Assembly (NCBI GenBank): GCA_001816385.1 | Contig: MHBW01000003.1 | Span: 12,506-53,893 of the forward strand | DNA: 41,388 nucleotides | Reading direction: 5' to 3' | From: Candidatus Blackburnbacteria bacterium RIFCSPHIGHO2_01_FULL_43_15b | Lineage (GTDB): Bacteria; Patescibacteriota; Microgenomatia; UBA8517; UBA10165 | Shown: positions 19,441-29,169 of the stretch, piece by piece | Numbering within the stretch: position 1 is the first letter of the stretch | Layout: the number at the start of each line of letters is the position of its first letter | Translations under genes and position numbers: made by a program | The notes under the pieces: model-generated | What the model was told of the DNA's origin: nothing | The model's database searches: none | What the model saw: only the letters and a program-made list of their open reading frames with translations

Positions 19441-21120
19441 ATGCTCAAACGCCTGCTCATTCTAACCTATTGCATCCTTCTTATCCTTTTAAGTTTCCCT
19501 GCAGTTGGCGAACTAATAAAACCCGGATATTTTTCAAATCATGATGGAGTAGGACATATCATAAGACTCGCCGAATTTGACATTGCCCTAAAAGATGGCG
19601 CCATTCCGCCGCGCCTTGATAAAAACTTAATGTATGGCTACGGATACTATTTTTTCAACTTTAACTACCCTTTGGTTTACTACCTGGGAGAAATAATCCA
19701 TTCTTTGGGATTTGACTTTGTCTCTTCGATAAACATTCTAACGCTGACAACTTTTGCGCTTTCAGGTTTAGGCATGTTTTTATGGCAGAGAAGACACTGG
19801 GGCAACATTGGCGGGTTCGTTGCAGGAATGCTTTACATGTATGCTCCCTACCGCTTTTTGAATATGTATGTGCGCGGCTCAACTGCTGAGCATCTAGCTT
19901 TCGTGATGCTGCCTCTTTTGTTTATGTTCACAGAATTGATTGCCGAAGGCAGCCGCAGAAAACAAACTTTGCATAGTGTTTTGGGAGGCATAGCGTATGC
20001 TTTGCTTCTGCTTTCCCACAACATAACTGCTTTTATCTTTACAATCATTTTAGGGCTTTTTATGCTTTTTCATTTGTTAATTTCAAGAAGAGTTAGTGTT
20101 TTAGTACATTTTGTGTTGGTAGGCATTATTGGTCTGGGTCTAACCACTTACTTTTGGCTGCCTTCATTGGCCGAAAAAGGGTATGTGCGCCTGGATAACA
20201 CAATTGCTCAGGATTATCCACATCATTTTGTGTATCTCCAACAACTTATCAATTCCCCCTGGGGGTTTGGTGGTTCTGTCGAAGGCTCCAACGACGGTCT
20301 CTCTTTTCAACTAGGCAAAGTACAGCTTATACTATCCGCCATCGGAATTTTTGCTTTGGGATACCTGTGGAAACACAAGCGAGCTAAAGCTTATCACCTT
20401 ATTCTTTACATGTCTATTCTGGTGTTGTCAGTAATTCTTATGCTGTCAATTTCTTCCCCAATTTGGAAAAACTTGCCACTTTTGCCCTTCGTGCAATTCC
20501 CCTGGCGTTTTCTTTCCTGGTCCATTTTTGCTATGGCGGCAATCGGTGGGGCGGCAAGTTTTGTTGTGGGAATTATTTTGCAAAAGGTCAACCGATTTTT
20601 GCCTTGGATTTTCGTTGTTGTGGTAGCGGGGGGGCTTTTCTACTTTAATCAGGATTACTGGAAAGTAAACCAAAGAATCCAGGTAAGTTTACCCGGCGAC
20701 CAACCAATTGCCGGATCAACAACCTGGGCAGACGAGCAGTTCCCCATTTGGTTTGAACCCAAGCCTGCAAGTATTCCCAAAAATCACATAGAGATAATTT
20801 CAGGCAAAGCAGATGTTTCGTCTATCTCCTGGAAAACAGCACAACACTCCTACAAAGTAAACGCCCAAAATACAAGCATCCTGGTTGAAAATACCGCCTA
20901 TTACCCTGGTTGGGAAATATCTGACAATAACCACCCTTTAAAGTTCGATTATGAAAACAAAAATTACCCTGGTAGGATGGTTTATACTTTGCCCACAGGC
21001 AAGCACAATATTGAAAGCAAATTTGTCGAAACTCCTCTGAGAAAAAGTGCAGATTTAGTATCTGTGATTTTTGTTTTCCTGACCGGGGCTTTTGCCTTAA
21101 CCGCCCTTAAGCACACTTAG
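19441..21120 (+). CDS. Multi-pass membrane protein (6-pyruvoyl-tetrahydropterin synthase-related / YfhO-like envelope protein)
   Basis: FSNHDGVGHIIRLAEFDIALKDGAIPPRLDKNLMYGYGYYFFNFNYPLVYYLGE...MLYMYAPYRFLNMYVRGSTAEHLAFVMLPL. Confidence 0.65.
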   Translation: MLKRLLILTYCILLILLSFPAVGELIKPGYFSNHDGVGHIIRLAEFDIALKDGAIPPRLDKNLMYGYGYYFFNFNYPLVYYLGEIIHSLGFDFVSSINILTLTTFALSGLGMFLWQRRHWGNIGGFVAGMLYMYAPYRFLNMYVRGSTAEHLAFVMLPLLFMFTELIAEGSRRKQTLHSVLGGIAYALLLLSHNITAFIFTIILGLFMLFHLLISRRVSVLVHFVLVGIIGLGLTTYFWLPSLAEKGYVRLDNTIAQDYPHHFVYLQQLINSPWGFGGSVEGSNDGLSFQLGKVQLILSAIGIFALGYLWKHKRAKAYHLILYMSILVLSVILMLSISSPIWKNLPLLPFVQFPWRFLSWSIFAMAAIGGAASFVVGIILQKVNRFLPWIFVVVVAGGLFYFNQDYWKVNQRIQVSLPGDQPIAGSTTWADEQFPIWFEPKPASIPKNHIEIISGKADVSSISWKTAQHSYKVNAQNTSILVENTAYYPGWEISDNNHPLKFDYENKNYPGRMVYTLPTGKHNIESKFVETPLRKSADLVSVIFVFLTGAFALTALKHT

Positions 21121-21163
21121 AAGCTATTCGCCGCCTCATTTTTTTGCTAAACTAGCCTTTAGA

Positions 21164-22615
21164 ATGATTTTATTTCACCGCGAAGAGATTAAAATAACTC
21201 CCCTTACTCTTCTTGTTCTTCTGGGCATAGCTTTGCGTATCCCATCTTTATTTGAACCTTACTGGTATGGAGATGAGGCAATTTATTTGACGTTGGGGGA
21301 AGGGATCCGCCAAGGGCTTTTATTGTATCGCGATATTTTCGACCACAAACCCCCTCTTATCTATTTGCTGGCCGCAATCGCCGGATCCGTTTTTTGGTTT
21401 AAGTTTATCCTTCTGGTTTGGAACACTGTCGCAATTATTCTTTTCTGGAAATTGGCCAAAAATTTCTTAGCCGCTTTACTCTTTGTTCTGGTAACTTCTC
21501 TACCTCTTTTGGAGGGCAATATCGCCAATGCCGAACTTTTTATTTTGGGTCCGACTTTGGGAGCCTACCTTCTTTTGTCAAACCAGGAGAAAATAACTCC
21601 TAAGCGCGTCTTTTTGGCAGGCATATTGTTATCTCTGTCAATACTATTTAAGGTTCCGGCTGTTTTTGACCTTTTTGTTGTTATTGTCTTTTGGGGAGTG
21701 TCCGTTAGAAGTGGCGCCACATTCCAACGCGCTTTTTTCAACACCTTAATACTGTTTGCAGGAGTTAGCATGCCCATACTTATTTCTATGGTTTATTTTG
21801 CCTGGCATCACGCCTTGGGGGCATACCTAACAACCGCCTGGTCTGACAACTTTACCTACATCGGGCGCTGGGGAAGTGCAACTGCTCAAAAAACACCGCT
21901 GTTTTCCCTAAATGGCCTGCCTGCCAGAGCTTTAATTACCAGCCTGGTTTTAGGGCTTATTTTCGTTTTTCGCAAAGCTTTTACACCATCCACCCTTTTT
22001 ATAGTCATCTGGTTAACCTTATCTCTTTTTGCTTCCTTAATCTCAGCCCGACCTTATCCTCACTATTTAATACAAGTAGCTCCAGCACTTTGCTTGGCAA
22101 TTGCTGTCGTTTACTCAGGCCGGCTCAAAGTACGATTTCTGCCTTTGCCCTTCATACTTTTGGTGTTATTAGCTGTTATTTATTATCGTTTCTCTTATTA
22201 CCCGATTCTTTCTTATTATCAAAACTTTGCCCAACTTTTACTGGGTCAGAAAACTAAGGATCAATACATAAACTACTTTGACAGCCGCATGTCCCGAGTT
22301 TATAAGCTTTCTACCGCCCTCCAAAACCGAACCTCTCTCAAAGAACGCGTATTTATTTGGGGAACCGCGCCGGAAGTGTACGCTCTGTCGCGCCGACTGC
22401 CGCCCACCCGATATGTAACATCCTTCCATATAACCGACTTTGGCGGGGGAAAGGAGACTTTGGAAGCTTTGAGTAAAAACAAGCCCGAGTATATAGTCGT
22501 TTTGCCTGAAGAAGACAGGAGTCTGCCCGGTTTTTTCTCGTTTTTACAAAACAATTATTTTTACATTAAAAACATAGAAGGAGCCCAATTTTGGAAACTG
22601 GTCAAAAAATCTTGA
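21164..22615 (+). CDS. GT39/ArnT-like membrane glycosyltransferase
   Basis: LRIPSLFEPYWYGDEAIYLTLGEGIRQGLLLYRDIFDHKPPLIYLLAAIAG. Confidence 0.75.
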   Translation: MILFHREEIKITPLTLLVLLGIALRIPSLFEPYWYGDEAIYLTLGEGIRQGLLLYRDIFDHKPPLIYLLAAIAGSVFWFKFILLVWNTVAIILFWKLAKNFLAALLFVLVTSLPLLEGNIANAELFILGPTLGAYLLLSNQEKITPKRVFLAGILLSLSILFKVPAVFDLFVVIVFWGVSVRSGATFQRAFFNTLILFAGVSMPILISMVYFAWHHALGAYLTTAWSDNFTYIGRWGSATAQKTPLFSLNGLPARALITSLVLGLIFVFRKAFTPSTLFIVIWLTLSLFASLISARPYPHYLIQVAPALCLAIAVVYSGRLKVRFLPLPFILLVLLAVIYYRFSYYPILSYYQNFAQLLLGQKTKDQYINYFDSRMSRVYKLSTALQNRTSLKERVFIWGTAPEVYALSRRLPPTRYVTSFHITDFGGGKETLEALSKNKPEYIVVLPEEDRSLPGFFSFLQNNYFYIKNIEGAQFWKLVKKS

Positions 22616-22959
22616 TAAACCTACTTCTTCCCAAAGAACCAATCTTCAGACGGCTTTTGCTGGCAGGCTTTGTCAGTCTTGCTTCAAGCGGAATTTTGCT
22701 GGCAATCGTTTACCGTCATCTTCCCCCTCTGGTACCTCTTTTTTACAGCCATCCCTGGGGTAGGGAACAGCTTATGCCCCCCTACATGCTCCCTTTGCCG
22801 CTATTGATTTCATTTTTATTTTTTGCCGCCAACACCTACCTTGCTCAAAAAATTTTCGCCGGTTATCCCTTTGTTCGACAAGCGCTTTTTATAAGTATAT
22901 TTTTAACCATTATCCTTGGGGCAATTACAATCACTCGTATTATTCTATTAATAGGTTAA
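22591..22959 (+). CDS. Small membrane protein, unknown function
   Basis: 122 aa, three predicted TM segments, overlaps previous CDS; non-ATG start likely. Confidence 0.5.
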   Translation: METGQKILINLLLPKEPIFRRLLLAGFVSLASSGILLAIVYRHLPPLVPLFYSHPWGREQLMPPYMLPLPLLISFLFFAANTYLAQKIFAGYPFVRQALFISIFLTIILGAITITRIILLIG

Positions 22960-22964
22960 GGAAC

Positions 22965-24062
22965 ATGCCTACTTTATTAAATCTTTTCGTTCTTCCCACA
23001 CTTGTATCGCTGATAATCAGCGCGACAGCAACTTTTCTGGTTATCAAAAATGCCAAAATTTTGAAGGTTCTGGACGATCCTCAAAAAAGGGCACACCCCG
23101 CCACACTACATACAAAAGTTGTCCCCAGAGGGGGAGGGCTGGCGCTTTTTGCCGCCATTTTAACAACCAGTCTACTTTTTCTTCCCACAGACCAGCGCCT
23201 AATTGGCATATTAATAGGCGCCGGAATTATTGTTCTGATCGGGTTTTTAGACGATAGACGAGACATTAACCCTTATTGGCGCTTAATCGGACAATTTTTA
23301 GCAGCAGCTGTAGTTGTTGCCTCGGGAATCGGCATCGCCTTCCTGTCAAACCCCATAGGATTCGGTGTCATTGACCTTTCGCACCCGCAGATACAGTTTG
23401 ATCTATTTGGCACCACCAGACACCTTTGGGTGCTTTCGGCTGCTTTTGCGTTAGTTTGGATTATTGGACTTACCAATGCTGTTTCCTGGTCTTCGGGGGT
23501 TGATGGACAACTATCGGGGTTTGTGGCTATAGCCGCGGCAGTTATAGCAATATTGTCATTCCACTACTCTGCCGATATTACTCAGTGGCCCATAACAGTG
23601 TTAGCTGCTGCAACGCTGGGAGCGTTTTTGGGCTTTCTCCCCTACCACATTTATCCACAAAAAATAATGCCTGGATTTTCCGGGGCAACCTTGGCTGGTT
23701 TTATGCTGGCAGTTTTGTCGATTCTAACCACTGCCAAAGTAGGTACACTTCTTCTGGTTTTAGCTATCCCCGTAACCGATGCCGGGTATATTGTCATAAG
23801 GCGCATTTTGTCCGGAAAATCCCCGGTTAAGGGTGATCGCAGCCATCTTCATCACAGACTGCTAAACGCCGGCTGGAGCAAGCAAAAAATAGCTTTCTTT
23901 TATTGGGGCATAACAGCAATCCTCGGCATTACAGCCCTACGTTTGAACGCTACTGAGAAGTTCTATACAATGGTGGGGATAGTTCTTTTGGTCGGCGCTT
24001 TAATAATATGGCTAACCTCCCGCTCGCTATTTTCAAAACTGCAAGACCTCGACAATGGCTGA
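22965..24062 (+). CDS. MraY/WecA-like polyprenyl-phosphate sugar-1-phosphate transferase
   Basis: DDPQKRAHPATLHTKVVPRGGGLALF; GFLDDRRDINPYWRLIGQ; SHLHHRLLNAGWSKQ. Confidence 0.85.
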   Translation: MPTLLNLFVLPTLVSLIISATATFLVIKNAKILKVLDDPQKRAHPATLHTKVVPRGGGLALFAAILTTSLLFLPTDQRLIGILIGAGIIVLIGFLDDRRDINPYWRLIGQFLAAAVVVASGIGIAFLSNPIGFGVIDLSHPQIQFDLFGTTRHLWVLSAAFALVWIIGLTNAVSWSSGVDGQLSGFVAIAAAVIAILSFHYSADITQWPITVLAAATLGAFLGFLPYHIYPQKIMPGFSGATLAGFMLAVLSILTTAKVGTLLLVLAIPVTDAGYIVIRRILSGKSPVKGDRSHLHHRLLNAGWSKQKIAFFYWGITAILGITALRLNATEKFYTMVGIVLLVGALIIWLTSRSLFSKLQDLDNG

Positions 24063-24982
24063 AAAACTTTGCCATTTTTGCCGGCATCTTTTTTACCGGC
24101 CAACTTTTTGATAAAGATCTTTTTAAAATCACAGTTTTGGGGTTCTTCGCCCTCTCTTTTTTGGTTTCTTCAATCTACTACATTAATGATATCGCAGATA
24201 TCAGCTCCGACAGACTTCACCCCTTCAAAAAAAAGCGGCCAATAGCCAGCGGACAGCTTCCAGTTTCTTTAGCAACTTTTATTGCCAGCATGGGAGTTGT
24301 GGTCTCTTTGCTTCTTGCCCAGCTGTTATCGCAAGTTTTTTTCTGGGCGTTAGCTGGATATTTTATTTTGCAAATTTTATACACCCTCTGGCTTAAGAAG
24401 TTGGTCATCGTGGACATCCTGGCTATTGCCACGGGGTTTGTTATTAGAGTCTATGCCGGAGTTTTCTTAATCAACGCCCATCTTAACGTCTGGTTTTTGT
24501 TGTGTGTCGTTTCGGTTTCTCTATTTTTAGCAGCCGGCAAGCGACGGGCAGAACTTGCCCTACTTCGAGCCAACGTTGCCTCTCAGCACCGAAAAACTTT
24601 AAGCATGTATTCTACCCAACTTTTGGACGCCTATTTATCGATCTTTGCCACAGCAACTTGGCTGTCCTGGGCTTGGTTTACGTTTATAACTGAATCTGAA
24701 AAAGACTTTTTCGTCAGCCGAGCTGTTGCACCCGTTGCCCCTGATCTTTTATCCGCCCTGCCTTTGGCCATTTTGGGAGTGGGCAAGCCCCTGATGATTA
24801 CGATTCCTGTGGTTATTTTTGGAGTAATGAGATATCTGCAAATTGTTTATGACGGCTCCCGTGCCGAAACCCCCGAACGCGTCTTAACTTCTGATAAACC
24901 CCTGTTATCCTCCGTTGTGGTTTGGGCCTTCCTTGTCCTATTAATTCTCTACTTTGTCAGCCCCCCCGCCACCGCGCAATAA
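24008..24982 (+). CDS. UbiA-family prenyltransferase, decaprenyl-phosphate phosphoribosyltransferase-like
   Basis: ARPRQWLKNFAIFAGIFFTGQLFD...YYINDIADISSDRLHPFKKKRPIASGQLPV. Confidence 0.8.
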   Translation: MANLPLAIFKTARPRQWLKNFAIFAGIFFTGQLFDKDLFKITVLGFFALSFLVSSIYYINDIADISSDRLHPFKKKRPIASGQLPVSLATFIASMGVVVSLLLAQLLSQVFFWALAGYFILQILYTLWLKKLVIVDILAIATGFVIRVYAGVFLINAHLNVWFLLCVVSVSLFLAAGKRRAELALLRANVASQHRKTLSMYSTQLLDAYLSIFATATWLSWAWFTFITESEKDFFVSRAVAPVAPDLLSALPLAILGVGKPLMITIPVVIFGVMRYLQIVYDGSRAETPERVLTSDKPLLSSVVVWAFLVLLILYFVSPPATAQ

Positions 24983-25040
24983 GTGTCTTCTTGCCAACCC
25001 CTGGGGTTGACTAGGTAGAAACCAGGGCTATGTCTACAGA

Positions 25041-25151
25041 CTACCGCGGGACACCGAAGAGGGTCCGGTAGCCGGTCGCCAGCTTGTGTCGGACTCCTCT
25101 GGCCCGTTGGCCACATCCGCGCCAGTTTGTGCAGACGTAGAACTTCGCCAC
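25041..25151 (-). CDS. Candidate 36-aa small GC-rich ORF with perfect Shine-Dalgarno
   Basis: AAGGAGG-ATTTACTC-GTG; (V/M)AKFYVCTNWRGCGQRARGVRHKLATGYRTLFGVPR*; C/G-ending codons unlike neighbouring genes. Confidence 0.4.
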   Translation of the reverse strand: MAKFYVCTNWRGCGQRARGVRHKLATGYRTLFGVPR

Positions 25152-25296
25152 GAGTAAATCCTCCTTGGGTCCTCCGCAAGCCTTCTTGCTCGGGTCCCGG
25201 ATTGCAGTCGGTTTCACACAACCGACAGGTATTTGCGCTGCGACGGATCGCTCACAACCCACCTTGTGTTTGATTGGCAGCCGCCCAAAGTTGAAA

Positions 25297-25381
25297 TGTC
25301 ATTCTGAACGAAGTGAAGAATCTATGGCGTATGCCAGTTCTCGAACAAGTCGAGAGATCCTTCGATTCTCTCAGGATGACA
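25297..25381. repeat. REP/MITE-like inverted-repeat element
   Basis: TGTCATTCTGA (25297) ... TCAGGATGACA (25381), one mismatch; CGAAGTGAAGAATC and CCTTCGATTCTC internal arms. Confidence 0.6.
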
Positions 25382-25506
25382 GGATTCCACATTGGAAAGC
25401 CACCAACCAGGAAAATCAAAGTGCTAATTCGAAGCTAATCGAATGAAGTACTCTATCACACTTAGGCTCAAAAGTCAAACACTATAAGCTTGAGGCCAAG
25501 TTGTAT

Positions 25507-25540
25507 TAGCGCATTTCAATGCGCGCAATGAATTGCGCTA
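25507..25540. repeat. 34-bp near-perfect palindrome
   Basis: TAGCGCATTTCAATGC / GCAATGAATTGCGCTA, two mismatches over 16 bp arms. Confidence 0.6.
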
Positions 25541-25547
25541 CTACACC

Positions 25548-26423
25548 CTAAGTGTTCACCTTCTTCACATACTGCGCGGAAATCCAGCCTTGCTTGCCCT
25601 TTTCGTATTCAATCTTATACCACTCCCCGCTTTTGTCCTCCTCAATTAAATCGAATTGCTTTCCTGGGGTCACTTGTGTAATTTCCACAGAAGCCTTACT
25701 AGCCTCTGCGCGAACGCGCAAAAATCCTGTTCCTGTCTCAAGAATTTCCACCTTGCTGATTTCAGGCTCTTCAGAAACCGTTGATGAAGCGCTTGCTTCT
25801 TCAGCTTGAGCTTGAGCCTGGACTTGAGGATCCTGGGAAAGATAAACAACCGCCGTCAGTTTGTAACCAGGCACGGTCTTCAAACCAGTTATCTCGCGAG
25901 TCACATACCCAGGATGAGAGACGGTTAGTGTGTGTTCTTCCATCGAAGAAGCGTTATGTATAGGCAAAGGCGTAAAACCCCGCGATTGGCCATCAAACTT
26001 TACCTCCGCTGCGTCAGGCACCGAAACTACAGCCAGTTCCGCCTTTTTACTTCCAGTTTTTTCAAATGAAAGCACTTCCCCGGCAGAAAGATCGTTTGTC
26101 TCGCCAAAGTCGTGCCTGATAACCGTTGTTACCCCTTCTGTTAAAGTTATTTTAGATTCCCAAACTGCCATAGGCTTGCCAGAGCTTGAGGGCACCAGTC
26201 TTAAGATTATTTCTGCCGGCTTTCTATATTCTTCGTAGGGAGTAGCAAAAGAGACCTGCCTACCGTCAATATAAACTGCGGCTGACACATTTGTTTGGAT
26301 AATCTGGACTTTAGCCTGAGGAGGAGAAATTCTGTTTTTTAGAAAAAACCACGTTGCTCCCAGCCCAATAAGGACAACCACGCCTACAATTAGCCATTTT
26401 CGACTCACAGCCAAAGATAACAA
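25548..26423 (-). CDS. Membrane-anchored PEGA-like + SH3b domain protein
   Basis: N-terminal TM; PEGA-like VSVPDAAEVKFDGQSRGFTPLPIHNASSMEEHTLTVSHPGYVTREI; C-terminal SH3-like LRVRAEASKASVEITQVTPGKQFDLIEEDKSGEWYKIEYEKGKQGWISAQYVKK. Confidence 0.75.
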   Translation of the reverse strand: MLSLAVSRKWLIVGVVVLIGLGATWFFLKNRISPPQAKVQIIQTNVSAAVYIDGRQVSFATPYEEYRKPAEIILRLVPSSSGKPMAVWESKITLTEGVTTVIRHDFGETNDLSAGEVLSFEKTGSKKAELAVVSVPDAAEVKFDGQSRGFTPLPIHNASSMEEHTLTVSHPGYVTREITGLKTVPGYKLTAVVYLSQDPQVQAQAQAEEASASSTVSEEPEISKVEILETGTGFLRVRAEASKASVEITQVTPGKQFDLIEEDKSGEWYKIEYEKGKQGWISAQYVKKVNT

Positions 26424-26515
26424 ACCCCAGCCTCAAGCGCAATAAGAACCTCCTCTGGAGAACCTTGTTGCTGCGCAATAGGTTCAAATTGTGGTAGAAT
26501 AAGCATTAGACAAGT

Positions 26516-26587
26516 GGCGCCATAGGCAAGTGGGAAGCTAGGAGACTGCAAATCTTCCATGAGCGAGTTCGATTCTCGCTGGCGCCT
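26516..26587 (+). tRNA. tRNA-Cys (GCA)
   Basis: Acceptor GGCGCCA/TGGCGCC, anticodon loop CTGCAAA, T-arm GCGAG-TTCGATT-CTCGC; discriminator T; CCA not encoded. Confidence 0.93.
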
Positions 26588-26606
26588 CAAAAGCAGCCCA
26601 CAGAAC

Positions 26607-26635
26607 TTGACTTTTAGCCTATATCAAGGTACAAT
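26607..26635 (+). promoter_or_regulatory. Sigma70-type promoter
   Basis: TTGACT-17-TACAAT. Confidence 0.55.
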
Positions 26636-26647
26636 GCTCCCGTTAAT

Positions 26648-26675
26648 CCTGAACACATGATGTGTCAGGTTTTTT
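26648..26675 (+). terminator. Intrinsic terminator-like hairpin
   Basis: CCTGAACACAT-GA-TGTGTCAGG followed by TTTTTT. Confidence 0.6.
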
Positions 26676-26769
26676 GTTGCCCCAAAGAGTAAACTCACCA
26701 ACTCTGTCCTGACCAAGGTTTCTCTTTTGAAGAAGGTAAAACAACTATCCTCGCCTGAGGCGGGGACAT

Positions 26770-27483
26770 ATGATACAACTTTCTACCAATTTACTTGGTG
26801 GTTACAAGTTCCGCGTGCAGGTTGTAAAACAACGACGGAACGTTTCTTGTGCCTCTTTTTTCCCAAAATGGGAAGATATTAAAAAAACCCGTTCAGGCTC
26901 AAAAATCAGCCGGTTCTTTAGGCACGTCTTCGAAAAAGGCAATTTAAGGTCAATGGTCGGTAAGAACCTGGCTGCTGCAGCAATTATAGCCAGTATTACT
27001 ACTCCCGGTTTGGGGTACATGCCCCGCACTCAAAACGCCACTTTTGCCGAAGTTGATGTGTTATCAATAGATCAACCGCTGTCAACAGACGTTCGCCTTC
27101 GATACCCTGTTGAGTTTGTCACCATAAATCAAGGCTATTTTTCCTACCATCCTGGTATCGACTTAAAAGGCAAAGTTGGAGACCCGATCAAACCAGTTAT
27201 GGACGGGAAAGTTATTGTTATCGAAAACTTTAGATTTGGTTACGGAAAATCAATAGTTATTGACCATTTAAACGGCTATGGTTCCCGATATGCCCACTTG
27301 TCAAAAATTCTTGTTACCGTAGGCCAGGATATCGATACAAGAACTACAATTGGTGAAGTTGGAACCACAGGACGTGCCACAGGTCCACATCTTCATTTGG
27401 AGATTTATCGCAATGGAGCCAAAATCAATCCTTTAACCTTCTTGCCCCCGCTTACCACCACAACTACCGCTTCCGCACAGTAG
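26770..27483 (+). CDS. M23 family metallopeptidase
   Basis: YHPGIDLKGKVGDPIKPVMDGKVIVIENFRFGYGKSIVIDHLNGYGSRYAHLSKI...VGTTGRATGPHLHLEIYRNG. Confidence 0.9.
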   Translation: MIQLSTNLLGGYKFRVQVVKQRRNVSCASFFPKWEDIKKTRSGSKISRFFRHVFEKGNLRSMVGKNLAAAAIIASITTPGLGYMPRTQNATFAEVDVLSIDQPLSTDVRLRYPVEFVTINQGYFSYHPGIDLKGKVGDPIKPVMDGKVIVIENFRFGYGKSIVIDHLNGYGSRYAHLSKILVTVGQDIDTRTTIGEVGTTGRATGPHLHLEIYRNGAKINPLTFLPPLTTTTTASAQ

Positions 27484-27537
27484 TCTTAGTAAGAACCTCA
27501 GAAGAACCTTGTTGGTGTTTTGCTCGGAAGCGACACA

Positions 27538-29166
27538 CTAATAGTCCATACCACCCATCCCGCCAGGTATTGGTTTCTCAGGCTCCGGCTCGGTTGCCAC
27601 CAATCCTTCTGTCGTCAAAACCATCATCGCTACAGAAGCTGAATTCTGAACAACAGATCTAACAACTTTCGCCGGATCTAAAATCCCTGCCTCAAGCATA
27701 TTTTCATACTTTTCGCTCATCACATTAAATCCGTAGGCTGAATCTTTCGAAGCCAAGACTTTTCCAACAACCTCATCTTCTTTTTCGCCTGCATTTTTCA
27801 ATATCCAGCGAATTGGCTGCTCTAGCGCGGCATAAAGAATATCCAAACCTGCCTGTTCGTCTTTGTTTTCTGCGTTAACTCCCTTGATTACTTCCCGAGC
27901 GCGCAGAAGTGTTACGCCCCCTCCCGGAACAATACCCTCTTCACGCGCTGCTTTGGTTGCCTCAACCGCATCTTTAACTCTTTCTTTCTTCTCATTAAGT
28001 TCAACCTCAGTTGCCGCACCAACATTAATTTGGGCCACCCCTCCAGCAAGCTTTGCCAATCGTTCATGCAGTTTCTCGCGGTCAAAATCTGAATCAGTCT
28101 CGCTTATGCCCCTTTTAATTTGAGCAATGCGGGCATCAATTTTCCCCTTATCACCTTTTCCACCAATTATTCTTGTATTGTCCTTGTCCGACCAAACTTT
28201 ATCAGCAGTTCCCAAATCATCAAGTGTGACTGATTCTAAAGTTCTGCCGGTATCTTCAGAAATAACCGTTCCACCGGTCAAAGTCGCAACATCCTCAAGC
28301 ATTTCACGGCGCCTATCGCCAAATCCTGGAGCTTTTACAGCCAAAACACTAAATGTGCCTTTTAATTTATTAACCACCAACACCGCCAATGCCTCGCCTT
28401 CAATTTCATCAGCGATAATAACAATATTTTTCGAAACTTTTACTGTGTTTTCCAAAAATGGCAAAAGGTCGGATATGGCTGAAATTTTCTTATCAGTAAT
28501 TAAAATCCTGGGGCTATCAATTTCTGCTTCCATCCGTTCCGGGTTGGTGACAAAATATGCAGAGGCATAACCGCGGTCAAACTCCATTCCTTCCTTGTAC
28601 TCCACTTCGATAGTTAAGCCTTTTCCTTCTTCAACCGTAACAACTCCTTCGTTGCCAACTCTTTCCAAAGCCTCAGCAATAATTTTCCCAATCTCCCCGT
28701 TTTGCGCAGAGTTAGTTGCAACCTGCTCTATTTCTTCTTTATTTTTAACCGGTTTGGCCACCTTGCCAACTTCTGCTAAAACTGCGACTACTCCTTTTTC
28801 AATCCCGCGCTTTAAAACCATAGGATTAGCAGGATCTTTTTCCGCCTCAATCCTTTTGATGCCCTCTTGAGTTATGACCTGGGCTAAAAGCGTAGCGGTT
28901 GTGGTTCCGTCTCCAGCCACATCATTGGTTTTTGAAGAGGCTTCTCGAATAAGCTGGGCACCCATATTCTCAAAAGGATCTTTAAGCTCTACTTCCTTGG
29001 CAACTGAGACTCCGTCGTGAATAACCCGAGGGGCTCCCCATTTGCGATCAATGGCAACATTTCTCCCCTTTGGCCCCAAGGTTGTCACTACAGCCCGAGC
29101 CAGCTGATCAATACCAGAAAGGAGGGCAGTTCGCGCATTTTTCCCGAACAGTAATTGTTTTGCCAT
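27538..29166 (-). CDS. groEL: 60 kDa chaperonin GroEL
   Basis: [40 protein letters not shown]...[13 protein letters not shown]...C-term GGMGGMDY. Confidence 0.97.
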   Translation of the reverse strand: MAKQLLFGKNARTALLSGIDQLARAVVTTLGPKGRNVAIDRKWGAPRVIHDGVSVAKEVELKDPFENMGAQLIREASSKTNDVAGDGTTTATLLAQVITQEGIKRIEAEKDPANPMVLKRGIEKGVVAVLAEVGKVAKPVKNKEEIEQVATNSAQNGEIGKIIAEALERVGNEGVVTVEEGKGLTIEVEYKEGMEFDRGYASAYFVTNPERMEAEIDSPRILITDKKISAISDLLPFLENTVKVSKNIVIIADEIEGEALAVLVVNKLKGTFSVLAVKAPGFGDRRREMLEDVATLTGGTVISEDTGRTLESVTLDDLGTADKVWSDKDNTRIIGGKGDKGKIDARIAQIKRGISETDSDFDREKLHERLAKLAGGVAQINVGAATEVELNEKKERVKDAVEATKAAREEGIVPGGGVTLLRAREVIKGVNAENKDEQAGLDILYAALEQPIRWILKNAGEKEDEVVGKVLASKDSAYGFNVMSEKYENMLEAGILDPAKVVRSVVQNSASVAMMVLTTEGLVATEPEPEKPIPGGMGGMDY

Positions 29167-29169
29167 AGA

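Noticed and set aside
24949-25221. 90-aa minus ORF overlapping the GC-rich patch
   Set aside because: Runs into the UbiA CDS on the opposite strand and lacks an SD; the alternative 36-aa frame with perfect SD is better supported.
24983-25290. RNase P RNA or SRP RNA in the GC-rich intergenic patch
   Set aside because: Looked for the conserved cores (GAGGAAAGTCC, ACAGNA; GGAAGGAAGCA) and did not find them.
27863-28870. Several plus-strand ORFs (86-147 aa) opposite groEL
   Set aside because: Antisense to a clearly conserved CDS; Ser/Thr-rich composition is typical of shadow ORFs.
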